Of a stretch of 64,000 nt of DNA, positions 25,462 to 34,215 are shown piece after piece. Source of the DNA: Blastococcus atacamensis (GTDB taxonomy: Bacteria; Actinomycetota; Actinomycetes; Mycobacteriales; Geodermatophilaceae). The translations under genes and the position numbers were made by a program. The stretch spans positions 1 to 64,000 of the forward strand of contig NZ_POQU01000012.1 in NCBI RefSeq assembly GCF_002938425.1. The letters are read 5' to 3'. The notes under the pieces are model-generated. The model was given only the letters and a program-made list of their open reading frames with translations. It did no database searches and had not been told where the DNA came from. Numbering within the stretch: the stretch's first letter is position 1; each line of letters begins with the position of its first letter.

Positions 25462-26967
25462 ATGAGCCTGCTCGTCACCGACGTCACCGTCGGCGACCGT
25501 CCCGGGCGGGCGGTGCACGTCGATGGCGGCCGGATCACCTGGCTCGGTGACGCCGTGGACGCCCCGGCTGCGGACCGCGTGGTCGCGGGGGAGGGGGCGC
25601 TGCTGACCCCGGCCTTCGTGGACGCGCACGTGCACGCGACGGCGACGGGCCTGGCGCTGACCGGGCTCGACCTCCACTCGAGCCTCAGCGTTGCCGATGC
25701 CGTGGCCTCGCTCCGGTCGCACGCCGCGCGGTCGGGGAACGGCATCCTCCTGGGCACGGGCTGGGACGAGACCGGCTGGCCGGAGCAGCGCGGGCTGACC
25801 CGGCAGGATCTCGACGCCGTCGTCGGGGAACGGCCGGCCTACCTGGCGCGGGTCGACGTGCACTCAGCGACGGTGTCGACCGCCCTGCTCGACCGCATCC
25901 CCGGCATCGCGGACCTGCCCGGCTTCTCACCCGACGGCCGGCTGCGCCTCGACGCCCACCACGCCGCCCGCCGGGCCGCCTACGGGGCGGTCGACACGAG
26001 CCAGCGCCGTGCGGCGCAGCGGGCCACCCTGGACGCCGCGGTGGCCCTGGGCGTCGGCAGCCTGCACGAGATGGCCGGCCCCGAGGTCTCCTCGGACGAC
26101 GACCTGCGCGAGCTGCTCGCGCTCGCCGCGGCATCCCCCGGTCCGCGGGTGCTGGGCTACTGGGGCGAGCTGTCCGAGCGCGGGGGGCTGGACCTGGTGC
26201 GCGAGCTGGGTCTGGCCGGCGCCGGGGGAGACCTCTTCTGCGACGGCGCCCTGGGCTCGCACACCGCCGCGCTCAGCACCCCCTACAGCGACCGGCCCGA
26301 TACCTCCGGGGCCCTCCGCTTCGACAGCGCATCGCTGGTGGAGCACGTCCGCGCCTGCACGGCGGCCGGCATCCAGGCAGGGTTCCACTGCATCGGCGAC
26401 GCCGCCGTGGACCAGGTCCTCGACGCCGTGGGCGTCGTCGTCGAGGAGCTCGGGATCGCCACCGTCCGGGCCTGCCGGCACCGCCTCGAACACCTGGAGA
26501 TGGTGTCCGATCAGGTGCTCGAGCGGATGCGGGCGTGGGACATGGTCGCCAGCGTGCAGCCCGCGTTCGACGCCGCATGGGGTGGCGACGCCGGGATGTA
26601 CGCCGAGCGCCTCGGGGTGGCGCGGGCACTGGCGTGCAACCCGTTCGCAGACCTCGCCGACGGCGACGTCGTCCTGGCGCTGGGCAGCGATGCCCCCGTG
26701 ACGCCGCTCGACCCGTGGGGTGGCGTGCACGCCGCCGTCGACCATCGGACGCCCGGGTCGGGCCTGCGTCCGTTCGATGCCTTCGACGCCGCGACGCACG
26801 GCGGCTGGTACGCCGTGCGGGCGGAGCACCCGGCGGGCCCGCTGGGCGTGGGAGCGCCCGCGGACCTGGCTCTCTGGGCGACGACGGACGGCCTCTCCCG
26901 CGTGCTGGCCGACCGCGGCCGACCCGGGTGCCGCCTGCTCGTCGTGGACGGCGAACCGCTCGGGTGA
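25462..26967 (+). CDS. Amidohydrolase family protein (YtcJ-like)
   Basis: 501 aa metal-dependent hydrolase of the TIM-barrel amidohydrolase superfamily. The N-terminal beta-sandwich is followed by FVDAHVHATATG (HxH metal ligands), later FHCIGDAAVD and RLEHLEM with barrel histidines, and LGSDAPVTPLDPW with the catalytic Asp; the C-terminal beta part closes the sandwich. Members cleave amides such as exoenzyme-type N-substituted formamides; the substrate is unknown. The ATG follows a GGAGGACC site. The reading frame runs far upstream, but no start there is as good. Confidence 0.85.
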   Translation: MSLLVTDVTVGDRPGRAVHVDGGRITWLGDAVDAPAADRVVAGEGALLTPAFVDAHVHATATGLALTGLDLHSSLSVADAVASLRSHAARSGNGILLGTGWDETGWPEQRGLTRQDLDAVVGERPAYLARVDVHSATVSTALLDRIPGIADLPGFSPDGRLRLDAHHAARRAAYGAVDTSQRRAAQRATLDAAVALGVGSLHEMAGPEVSSDDDLRELLALAAASPGPRVLGYWGELSERGGLDLVRELGLAGAGGDLFCDGALGSHTAALSTPYSDRPDTSGALRFDSASLVEHVRACTAAGIQAGFHCIGDAAVDQVLDAVGVVVEELGIATVRACRHRLEHLEMVSDQVLERMRAWDMVASVQPAFDAAWGGDAGMYAERLGVARALACNPFADLADGDVVLALGSDAPVTPLDPWGGVHAAVDHRTPGSGLRPFDAFDAATHGGWYAVRAEHPAGPLGVGAPADLALWATTDGLSRVLADRGRPGCRLLVVDGEPLG

Positions 26968-27499
26968 CAGGACCAGCGGTGCGTCCGCTGGCGATCAGTA
27001 ACGATCCGATCACACTCCGACTCGCAGCCCTCCCGGGTCTCGATTCCTCGGCGTGCGTTTCTTACAGTCCCTGGAGTTCCTGACCGGAAGCACCACACCG
27101 TGCTTCTCCGGCGGGCGCGTCGGTCCTCCCGGTCGACGCGGTGCGGCTCCGGCCGCCCGCGACAGCCGGGCCGAGGAGGAGCGGCACGCACCCCGGAGGA
27201 GGAGGGCGCGGGCCCCCGGCGGAGCCCATGCGGACCCGCGCCATCAGACAACGGTCGCGCCGCTCGCATCCGGCGAGCGGCCGTCCGGCCCGAAGGCGCG
27301 TCGACCACGTGGTGCATTCGCCGGCGCCGTCGGCCAGGAAGGTCCGCAACCCGTGCGGGCGACGTCGGCGTAGGCCCGACCGCCGCGCGGCACGGAATGG
27401 GATGCTGGGTCGGGACCGCCACCACCGGCGGTCCGGACCCCGCCCGAGCGGTGCGGGGACGGTCCGCCCGTCGGGGCGGCGGCATCCAGGAGGCAGGGC
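26968..27499. other. 532-bp gap before lnt, no gene supported
   Basis: Several overlapping frames are open here, but none has a plausible start or composition. It holds the GAAGCAC...GTGCTTC hairpin (27084-27111) and, nearer lnt, a GC-rich hairpin with CCCCGC / GCGGGG arms around 27433-27465, so it may be a long lnt leader. Confidence 0.5.
27084..27111 (+). terminator. Possible terminator after the amidohydrolase
   Basis: GGAAGCAC / GTGCTTC stem around a CACACC loop, extended by flanking CC and GG pairs with one bulge. It lies 117 bp past the stop; no T run. Confidence 0.4.
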
Positions 27500-29161
27500 G
27501 TGCCTGCAGGCGAGAGCGGGCCGGGAACGGGCACGCTGCCCCGGTCGACCGCTGCCGGGGGCGCGACGTCCTCGCTGCGGGGCTCCCCGCGGCGAGGGGT
27601 CACCCGTCGGCTGCCCTGGCCGACCCCACTGGCGGTCGTCGGAGGCCTCGCCCTCGTGCTCGCCTTCCCCGGCCACGACCTGCCCGCGATGGCCGTCCTC
27701 GGCCCCGCCGCGCTGTCCCTTGCCGTGCACGGCCGACGGCCCCGCTCCGGCCTCTGGCTGGGTCTCGTCCTGGGGCTGGCGTTCTTCGTGCCGCTGCTGT
27801 CCTGGACCGGCGTCTACGTCGGCCCGTTCCCCTGGCTCGCACTCGCGGTCTTCGAGGCGCTGCACATCGCGCTCCTGGGTGCCGCCCTCGCCGCCACCTC
27901 CCGCCTCCCGCTGTGGCCCCTGTGGGGCGCCGCCCTCTGGGTCGCCGACGAGGTGCTGCGCGGCCGGTTCGTCCTCGGCGGCTTCCCGTGGGGCCGGCTG
28001 GGCTTCAGCCAGACCGAGGGACCGTTCCTGTCGCTGGCCGCCTACGGCGGTGTCCCGCTGGTAAGCTTCGCGGTCGCCCTGACCGGCACGCTGCTGGCCG
28101 CGGCGGTGCTGACCGCCTCCCGCGCCTGGCGCGGCCGTTCCGCGGACGGCCGGGGTCCGGCCCTGCGCGGCGCCGCGGTCGCCGTCGCCGCGGCGCTGGC
28201 CGTGCCCCTCGCCGGAGCGGCCGCCTGGCTGCCGCTCCCGGGCTCCTCGCTCACCGACGGCGGCCCCACGAGCACGGTCGCCGTCATCCAGGGCGACGTG
28301 CCGCGGGCCGGCCTGGACTTCAACGCCCAACGACGGGCGGTGCTGGACAACCACGTCGAGCAGACCCTGCAGCTGGCCGCCGACGTCGCCGCCGGGCGCC
28401 AGGCCCGGCCCGACGTCGTCCTGTGGCCGGAGAACAGCTCGGACATCGACCCGTACACCAACGCCGACGCCGCCCGCCGCATCCAGCAGGCCGCCGAGGC
28501 CATCGGCGCGCCGGTGCTCGTCGGAGCCGTCGTCGAGGGGCCCGGGCGGTTCGTCAGCAACACCGCGATCGTCTGGGACCCCGAGACCGGGCCGGGGGAC
28601 ACCTACGTCAAGCGGCACCCCGTCCCGCTCGCCGAGTACGTGCCGGCCCGCAGCTTCTTCCGCTTCTTCAGCGAGAAGGTCGACCTCGTCCGGCGCGACT
28701 TCGCCAAGGGCAGCGAGGTCGGCGTGCTCGACGTCGGCGGCGTCCGGCTCGGGGACCTCATCTGCTTCGAGGTGGTCTACGACGGGCTCGTCCGCGATGT
28801 CGTCGACGGCGGCGCGGGGATGATCGTCGTCCAGACCAACAACGCCACCTTCGGCTACACCGACGAGAGCGCCCAGCAGCTGGCCATGAGCCGGCTGCGC
28901 GCGGTGGAGTTCGGCCGCACCGTCGCCGTGGTGGCCACCAGCGGCATCTCCGCGATCGTCGCCCCGGACGGGAGCGTGGTGCGGCAGTCCGGGCTCTTCA
29001 CCCCGGACGTGTTCGTCGAGGCGGTGGCCCAGCGCGACGACGTCACGGTGGCACAGCGCCTGGGCGCCGCGCCCGAGTGGGTGCTCGCCGCCCTGGGGCT
29101 GGGCGCACTGCTCGTCGTCGTGCGGTCCGGGCTGGCCCGCCGGCGGAGGACGACGGCGTGA
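27500..29161 (+). CDS. lnt: Apolipoprotein N-acyltransferase Lnt
   Basis: 553 aa. N-terminal membrane region of about eight helices (residues 35-250) and a C-terminal nitrilase domain. The catalytic Glu-Lys-Cys triad is represented by VVLWPENSS, the KRHPVPLAEYVP segment and GDLICFEVVYDG. It adds the third acyl chain to lipoproteins on the outer face of the membrane. GTG start 8 nt after AGGAGG. It overlaps the mannosyltransferase gene by GTGA; in M. tuberculosis the two are fused as Ppm1, here they are separate. Confidence 0.92.
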   Translation: MPAGESGPGTGTLPRSTAAGGATSSLRGSPRRGVTRRLPWPTPLAVVGGLALVLAFPGHDLPAMAVLGPAALSLAVHGRRPRSGLWLGLVLGLAFFVPLLSWTGVYVGPFPWLALAVFEALHIALLGAALAATSRLPLWPLWGAALWVADEVLRGRFVLGGFPWGRLGFSQTEGPFLSLAAYGGVPLVSFAVALTGTLLAAAVLTASRAWRGRSADGRGPALRGAAVAVAAALAVPLAGAAAWLPLPGSSLTDGGPTSTVAVIQGDVPRAGLDFNAQRRAVLDNHVEQTLQLAADVAAGRQARPDVVLWPENSSDIDPYTNADAARRIQQAAEAIGAPVLVGAVVEGPGRFVSNTAIVWDPETGPGDTYVKRHPVPLAEYVPARSFFRFFSEKVDLVRRDFAKGSEVGVLDVGGVRLGDLICFEVVYDGLVRDVVDGGAGMIVVQTNNATFGYTDESAQQLAMSRLRAVEFGRTVAVVATSGISAIVAPDGSVVRQSGLFTPDVFVEAVAQRDDVTVAQRLGAAPEWVLAALGLGALLVVVRSGLARRRRTTA

Positions 29162-29919
29162 GCGACCGGGTCCTGGTCATCATCCCGACCTACAACGAGG
29201 CCGAGAACGTCGAGCGGATCCTGGCGCGCCTGCACGCCAGCGTGCCGGAGGTGCACGCGCTCGTCGTGGACGACGGCTCGCCCGACGGCACCGGGGCGCT
29301 CGCCGACGCCGTCGCCGCCCGCGACCCGCGGGTGCACGTGCTGCACCGCACCGCCAAGGCCGGTCTCGGCCAGGCCTACGTCGCCGGCTTCCGCTGGGCC
29401 CGCGAGCGGGGCTACGACGTCCTGGTCGAGATGGACGCCGACGGCTCGCACCCTCCCGAGCAGCTGCCCGACCTGCTGGCCGCCCTGGAGCACGCCGACC
29501 TGGTGCTGGGGTCCCGCTACGTCGACGGCGGCCGGGTCGAGGACTGGCCGGTGCACCGCCTGCTGCTGTCGCGCGTCGGCAACGGCTACACCCGCTGGGC
29601 GCTGCGGCTGCCGCTGCAGGACGCCACCGGAGGGTTCCGCGCCGCACGCGCCGAGCTGATCGACCGGCTGCCCTTCGACGAGGTGTCCAGCGCCGGCTAC
29701 TGCTTCCAGGTCGACTGGGCCTGGCGGGCGCTGCGCGCCGGGGCGCGGGTGGTGGAGGTGCCCATCACGTTCACCGAACGGGAGTACGGCCGGAGCAAGA
29801 TGAGCGGCTCGATCGTTGGAGAGGCATGGGTGCGCGTGACCGTCTGGGGTGTCCAGGACCGGCTCGCGGGCCTGCTGCCCGGCCGGGTACGGCCGCCGGT
29901 GCCCGGAAAGGCCGACTGA
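29158..29919 (+). CDS. ppm1: Polyprenol-phosphate mannosyltransferase (Ppm)
   Basis: 253-aa GT2 glycosyltransferase. The N-terminus VLVIIPTYNEAENVERI, the VVDDGSPDGTG and EMDADGSHPPEQL metal/nucleotide motifs, and the ATGGFRAAR acceptor loop are those of dolichol/polyprenol-phosphate-mannose synthases. It charges decaprenyl phosphate with mannose from GDP-mannose for lipoarabinomannan-type glycans and protein mannosylation. No membrane anchor of its own is seen, consistent with dependence on the membrane protein Lnt encoded by the overlapping gene. Confidence 0.93.
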   Translation: MSDRVLVIIPTYNEAENVERILARLHASVPEVHALVVDDGSPDGTGALADAVAARDPRVHVLHRTAKAGLGQAYVAGFRWARERGYDVLVEMDADGSHPPEQLPDLLAALEHADLVLGSRYVDGGRVEDWPVHRLLLSRVGNGYTRWALRLPLQDATGGFRAARAELIDRLPFDEVSSAGYCFQVDWAWRALRAGARVVEVPITFTEREYGRSKMSGSIVGEAWVRVTVWGVQDRLAGLLPGRVRPPVPGKAD

Positions 29920-29956
29920 CCGGCCCGGGGCGCGAGGACCGGAAGGGGAGACCGAC

Positions 29957-30463
29957 GTGGCTGATCTGGTGCGCCGACGGCTGAAGCTGGTCGTGGGGGT
30001 GACGGCCCTCGCCGAGCTGGTCGTGTTCGTGCTCGTGGCCGCCTGGATCGGGGCGGGGTGGACGGTGCTGGCCACCCTGGCCACCAGCGCGCTGGGCGCC
30101 CTCCTCCTCGCCCGCCAGGGCAGCCGTGCGCTGACGGACCTGCGGGAGCGGGCACGCAGCCGTCGCGGCGCGGGGACCGAGCTGGGCAACGCCGGTCTCG
30201 TCGCCGCGGGCGGGTTGCTCATGGTGCTGCCCGGCTTCCTCGGCGACGTCGTCGGCCTGCTGTGCCTGATGCCCGGGACGCGGGGATTGGTCCGCCGTGC
30301 GCTGGGCGCCCTGGTGCTCTCGCGGCTGCCGGCCGGGATGCGCGGCCCGGTGCACGTGCGCAGCACCCGCACGCCGGGGGTGGGGGAGCGGCGCGCGCCC
30401 TCCGGCGAGCCGCTCGTCATCGACGGCGAGGTCCTGCGGGACGCGCAGGGCCGTCCCGTTTGA
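29957..30463 (+). CDS. fxsA: FxsA family membrane protein
   Basis: 168 aa. Three hydrophobic helices (about residues 10-30, 32-52 and 80-105) with the family motif GNAGLVAAGGLLMVLPGFLGDVVGLLCL-like sequence (split at LMVLPGFLGDVVG) and a polar C-terminal tail. In E. coli FxsA relieves phage T7 exclusion, but its normal role is unclear. GTG start after GGAAGGGGAG. It follows ppm by 37 bp and ends at a strong terminator. Confidence 0.85.
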   Translation: MADLVRRRLKLVVGVTALAELVVFVLVAAWIGAGWTVLATLATSALGALLLARQGSRALTDLRERARSRRGAGTELGNAGLVAAGGLLMVLPGFLGDVVGLLCLMPGTRGLVRRALGALVLSRLPAGMRGPVHVRSTRTPGVGERRAPSGEPLVIDGEVLRDAQGRPV

Positions 30464-30482
30464 GCGTCCCCCGGAACGCCGA

Positions 30483-30513
30483 ACGGCCCCGGTGGAGAAT
30501 CCACCGGGGCCGT
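30483..30513 (+). terminator. Terminator after fxsA
   Basis: Perfect 14-bp stem ACGGCCCCGGTGGA with its complement and a 3-nt GAA loop, 20 bp past the fxsA stop. Confidence 0.85.
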
Positions 30514-30523
30514 CGGTAAGACG

Positions 30524-30595
30524 CTGGAACGGCCCGCCTCCAGGGGCCCGCTGCGAGCTCGCGAGCGGTCGGGAGGGAGCGAGGCCCTTCTCCTA
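30524..30595 (-). repeat. Terminator-like repeat, copy 1 (rbpA 3' end)
   Basis: About 70-bp element starting CTGGAACGGCCC and ending CCCTTCTCCTAG; its last three bases are the rbpA stop. It can fold as an imperfect long hairpin. Two related copies are at 49853 and 52473. Confidence 0.75.
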
Positions 30596-30937
30596 GCTGG
30601 CGCGGGTACGTCGGCCGCGGAGCACCTCGAGGCGCTCGGCCAGGACCTCCTCGAGGTCCTCGACACTGCGACGCTCGAGCAGCATGTCCCAGTGGGTCCG
30701 CGGGGGCTTCACCTTCTTGGGGGCCGGCTCGGTCCCACCGATGAGCTTGGCCGCGGAGCCGTCGAACTTGCACTCCCACGTGTCGGGGAGCTCGGCGTCA
30801 TCGGCGAACGGCACCGTGAACAGGTGGCCGGAGGCGCACCGGTACTCCGCGTACTGCCGCTCGATGGGAGCCGTGTTGCGCTCGGTCTCGTAGCTGACGC
30901 TGCCCAGTCGGCTGCCGCGCAAGGAACGCTCACCCAT
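30593..30937 (-). CDS. rbpA: RNA polymerase-binding protein RbpA
   Basis: 114 aa. The polar N-terminal MGERSLRGSRLGSVSYETER tail, the core YRCASGHLFTVPFADDAELPDTWECKFDG with zinc/Cys pair (C34, C56 region), and the sigma-interacting C-terminal THWDMLLERRSVEDLEEVLAERL are all typical. RbpA binds RNA polymerase holoenzyme with the principal sigma factor and stabilises open complexes. A GAGAGGACGG site precedes the ATG. In M. tuberculosis rbpA is also next to ppm1. Confidence 0.96.
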   Translation of the reverse strand: MGERSLRGSRLGSVSYETERNTAPIERQYAEYRCASGHLFTVPFADDAELPDTWECKFDGSAAKLIGGTEPAPKKVKPPRTHWDMLLERRSVEDLEEVLAERLEVLRGRRTRAS

Positions 30938-31128
30938 GGCACACCGTCCTCTCGTCTTGTTTCGGTCGGGACTCGACGTCCGGTCGACAGGGGCATACCC
31001 ACGAGAACCGGGAATCAGAGAGATAAACGACGAAAAAGGCGGAGAGATTCCGCCGAATCGGCTGCTCATCATCGCATGGGGTCAGATCTCGGCCTCCACC
31101 GCCCCCCGCAGGGGTGACGTCCGCGGCC

Positions 31129-31923
31129 TCAGGGGAGGGCGAGCTGCCCCGGACCGGCCCCCGTGGGCCCCAGTTCGCCGCGCACGTGGTGCCGGCGGCA
31201 GAGCACCTGGTACCGGACGGAGGGGGAGTCGCCGCCCGCTCCGGGCAACTCCGGGGGAGCGGTGTCGGCGACGACGACCGTCGCGCCGGAACGGACCATG
31301 ACCCCGTCCACCACGCGGGCGTTGAGCAGCCCGGGCAGGCCGCACCAGCACAGCACCTCGACCTGGATCCGCTGCACGTCGTCGGCGACCTCCAGCAGCC
31401 GCTGCGTGCCGGGGAAGAGCCGGGCGCGGAAGTCGGTGGTCAACCCGAGCGCGTAGACGTCGACGTGCGACTCGTCGACCAGTTCGGCGAGCTGGTCGAC
31501 CTGCCCGGGGGAGAGGAACTGGGCCTCATCGACGATCAGGTAGTCCACCCTGTGCCCGTCGGCCCACCGGTCGCGCACCAGCAGCCGGAGGTCGGTGTGG
31601 GTCGAGATCTCGATGGCCGCCCGGCACAGGCCCACGCGCGAGCTGATCTGCGGGGCCGCCGAGCGGTCGCCCTGGGTCACCAGCAGCCCGTGCCGTCCCT
31701 GGCGGCTCTGGTTGTGATCGACCTGCAGGGCCAGGGTCGACTTCCCGCAGTCCATCGGCCCGTGGAAGAACCGCAGGTGGGCCGGTGCGGGGTGCCGCCG
31801 CCGGTCGCCCGCGGCGGGCACCACCGAGGGCAGCTCGGCCGCCGAGGTGTGCTGGGGGAGGGGAGCGGTGCGGTTCCCGTCGGCGGAGGTCAGCTGGACC
31901 GGACCGGTCCCGAGGGTCGTCAC
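31129..31923 (-). CDS. tdk: Thymidine kinase (TK1 type)
   Basis: 264 aa. P-loop FFHGPMDCGKSTLAL near residue 55, the DEAQFLSPGQVDQL catalytic/lasso region, and zinc-binding cysteines CWCGLPG and CRRHH. It phosphorylates thymidine for salvage. The N-terminal ~45 residues are a poorly conserved polar extension. The ATG overlaps the stop of the MFS gene (ATGA), so both belong to one operon. Four of the strand-polar GGGGGAG 7-mers lie in this - strand gene. Confidence 0.88.
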   Translation of the reverse strand: MTTLGTGPVQLTSADGNRTAPLPQHTSAAELPSVVPAAGDRRRHPAPAHLRFFHGPMDCGKSTLALQVDHNQSRQGRHGLLVTQGDRSAAPQISSRVGLCRAAIEISTHTDLRLLVRDRWADGHRVDYLIVDEAQFLSPGQVDQLAELVDESHVDVYALGLTTDFRARLFPGTQRLLEVADDVQRIQVEVLCWCGLPGLLNARVVDGVMVRSGATVVVADTAPPELPGAGGDSPSVRYQVLCRRHHVRGELGPTGAGPGQLALP

Positions 31924-33338
31924 AGCTTCTCCGGAGCGGTGTTGCCGGCGGCGACGACGGCCCGGCGCATCGGCAGGGCGGCCAGCGCGATGAAGCCGGC
32001 GACGAAGAAGAACACCAGGCTGAAGATAGCCAGCCGGTAGGAGCCGGTCAGCTGGTAGGTCAGTCCGAACGCCAGGGGCCCCAGCCAGCTCGTCCCCCGA
32101 TCGCTGATCTCGTAGAAGCCGTAGTACTCGGCCTCCTTGCCGGCGGGGATCAGCTGGCTGAACAGCGAGCGCGACAGCGCCTGGGTGCCGCCCTGCACGA
32201 GACCGATGACCGCGGCGAGCGCGTAGAACTGCGCGGCCGCCCCCTCCTGGAGGAAGAACGCGGCACCGATGACGCCGATCCAGGCCACGAGGGCGCCCAG
32301 GACGACCCGCTTGGCCCCGTACCTACCGGCGAGCCGGCCCAGTCCCAGAGCGCCGGCGATCGCGACGACCTGAACCATCAGGATGGCGCCGGTGAGGACG
32401 GACTGCTCAAGCCCCAGTTCCTCGGTGGCGTACACCGCCGACAGCGAGATCACCGTCTGGACGCCGTCGTTGAACAGCAGGTAGGCGCCGAGGAACCAGA
32501 GGGTCAACGGGAAGGCCCGCATCTCGCGGAAGGTCCTGGCCAGCTGGCGGAAGCTGCTGCCCGAGCGCGCCGCGGACGCCGCAACGGGGCGGTTGCGCAG
32601 CCGGGACACGGTGAAGACGGTGAAGGCGCCCCACCACAGTCCGGCAGTCGCGAGGCAGATCCGCACCGCCTCACCCGTCGTCAGACCCAGGGACTCCGCG
32701 CTGAGCACCAGGCCCAGGTGGATGGCCAGCAGGAGCGCTCCGCCGACGTACCCGAACGCCCAGCCGCGGCTGGACACCATGTCGCGCTCGTCCGGGCCGG
32801 CCAGGTCGGGCAGCCACGAGTAGTAGACGACCGTGGCGGCACCGAAGCTGATGTTGGCCACGACGAACAGCGCCGCGCCCAGCAGCCAGCGCCCGTCACC
32901 GGCGAAGAACAGGCCGGTGGTGGCGAGCGCGCCGATCGCGGCGAAGCCGGCGAGCATCTCGCGCTTGCGGCCGGTCCGGTCGGCGATCGCGCCGGTGAGC
33001 GGCAGCACGAGCAGCTGGAGGACGACTGACGCCGACAGCACGTAGGAGAACCAGCTGCCGGCGGCGATAGACAGGCCGAGGAACGACAGCCGCTCGTCGG
33101 GACCGGCGGCGTCCTCCGCGATCGCCGTCAGGTACGGACCCAGAAAGACGGTCGTCACCGAGGTGTTGAAGACCGACATGGCCCAGTCGTAGGAGTACCA
33201 GCCGAACCGCTCGCGCTTGAGCGCGCGGTCGACCGGTGGCACCGACGGAGCGGCGGGCGCGGTTGAGGTCACCGCGGCAGATTTCCAGCCCGGCCGCGAG
33301 CGGTCCAGCACCGCACCGGCGTCGTCACGGGATGCCAT
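31920..33338 (-). CDS. MFS transporter, UMF1/Atg22 family
   Basis: 472 aa with about 12 membrane helices. The N-terminal FGWYSYDWAMSVFNTSVTT and later QALSRSLFSQLIPAGKEAEYYGFYEISDRGTSWLGPL are signatures of the UMF1 (Atg22-like) exporter family. The cargo is unknown; amino acid export has been suggested for the family. The start overlaps the end of the upstream acyltransferase gene by 14 bp. The operon runs GDPD, acyltransferase, this gene, tdk. Confidence 0.9.
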   Translation of the reverse strand: MASRDDAGAVLDRSRPGWKSAAVTSTAPAAPSVPPVDRALKRERFGWYSYDWAMSVFNTSVTTVFLGPYLTAIAEDAAGPDERLSFLGLSIAAGSWFSYVLSASVVLQLLVLPLTGAIADRTGRKREMLAGFAAIGALATTGLFFAGDGRWLLGAALFVVANISFGAATVVYYSWLPDLAGPDERDMVSSRGWAFGYVGGALLLAIHLGLVLSAESLGLTTGEAVRICLATAGLWWGAFTVFTVSRLRNRPVAASAARSGSSFRQLARTFREMRAFPLTLWFLGAYLLFNDGVQTVISLSAVYATEELGLEQSVLTGAILMVQVVAIAGALGLGRLAGRYGAKRVVLGALVAWIGVIGAAFFLQEGAAAQFYALAAVIGLVQGGTQALSRSLFSQLIPAGKEAEYYGFYEISDRGTSWLGPLAFGLTYQLTGSYRLAIFSLVFFFVAGFIALAALPMRRAVVAAGNTAPEKL

Positions 33339-34215
33339 CCGGGACGACGCCTCCGGGGAAGGCCGCGACGGCGGTCGTGGGACGGGTCGGGTCGACGAAC
33401 GCCGGGCCGTCGAGCTCGTCGGCCCGCAGTGGCCGCAGCCCGCGGGTGAGCGCCGCGGCGATGCGCATCCGGGCCCGGCTGGCGTCGCCGACGCGGCCCA
33501 TCTCCAGGTCGTCGAAGTACACCGGCGGACCGACGTGGACCTTGAGCCGTGGCCGCCGGACGAGCGCCCGCACCAGGGTGCGCAGCTTGCCCTTGTCGTT
33601 CCCGTACTGCAGCACCTCGTGCGCGCCCCACTGGCTCACCGGGATCACCGGCACCCGGAGGCCGAGAGCCAGTCGCGCCATGCCGGTGCGACCGCGCTCG
33701 GGCCACAGGTCGGGGGCCAGACCGACCCGTCCCTCGGGGTAGGCGACGACGTGGCCACCGTGCACCAGCGCCACCTCCGTGACCCGCACGGCGTGCCGGG
33801 CCAGCTCGGTGCCCCGCTCCACCCGGATGGCCCCGGTGCGCTCGAGCAGGGGTCCGGCCACGGGCGCGCCGATGATGCCGCCGGTGGCCATGATCCGCGG
33901 CATCACGCCGACCCGGTGGAGGGCGACGGCGACGACGAACGGGTCGAAGTCGCCGATGTGGTTGACGGCCAGCAGCAGCGGCCCTCGGCGCAGCTCAACC
34001 GGGATGCTCCCGGTGACCTCCACCCGCCCGAAGATGCTGACCAGCCAGGAGAACCGGCGCAGGACGAGACACCAGAACCACCAGGGCGGGGCGACGGCGA
34101 TGGCCAGCTCCCGGGCGAACCACTCGGGATCCTCGGGTCGCACGAGCTGGGCCAGGTCCTCCGGCAGGGGAGGGGTGCTGGGGCGCCATCCCAGGACCCG
34201 CGCCCGCAGGGTCAC
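33325..34215 (-). CDS. PlsC-type acyltransferase
   Basis: 296 aa. The acyltransferase core shows NHIGDFDP (NHx4D), an IRVERG strand, YPEGRVGLAPD (the FPEG-equivalent) and VIPVSQWG. The first 60 residues carry an amphipathic/membrane-attached part (PPWWFWCLVLRRFSWLVSIF). It probably uses lysophosphatidate or a related acceptor. Its GTG start overlaps the GDPD stop (GTGA). The reading frame is open far upstream only because of high GC. It pairs with a GDPD, which suggests phospholipid turnover. Confidence 0.87.
   Translation of the reverse strand: MTLRARVLGWRPSTPPLPEDLAQLVRPEDPEWFARELAIAVAPPWWFWCLVLRRFSWLVSIFGRVEVTGSIPVELRRGPLLLAVNHIGDFDPFVVAVALHRVGVMPRIMATGGIIGAPVAGPLLERTGAIRVERGTELARHAVRVTEVALVHGGHVVAYPEGRVGLAPDLWPERGRTGMARLALGLRVPVIPVSQWGAHEVLQYGNDKGKLRTLVRALVRRPRLKVHVGPPVYFDDLEMGRVGDASRARMRIAAALTRGLRPLRADELDGPAFVDPTRPTTAVAAFPGGVVPDGIP

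Noticed and set aside
27100-28064. Frames upstream of and overlapping lnt
   Set aside because: Arg/Pro/Gly-rich shadows of lnt; the AGGAGG-GTG start at 27500 gives a complete Lnt.
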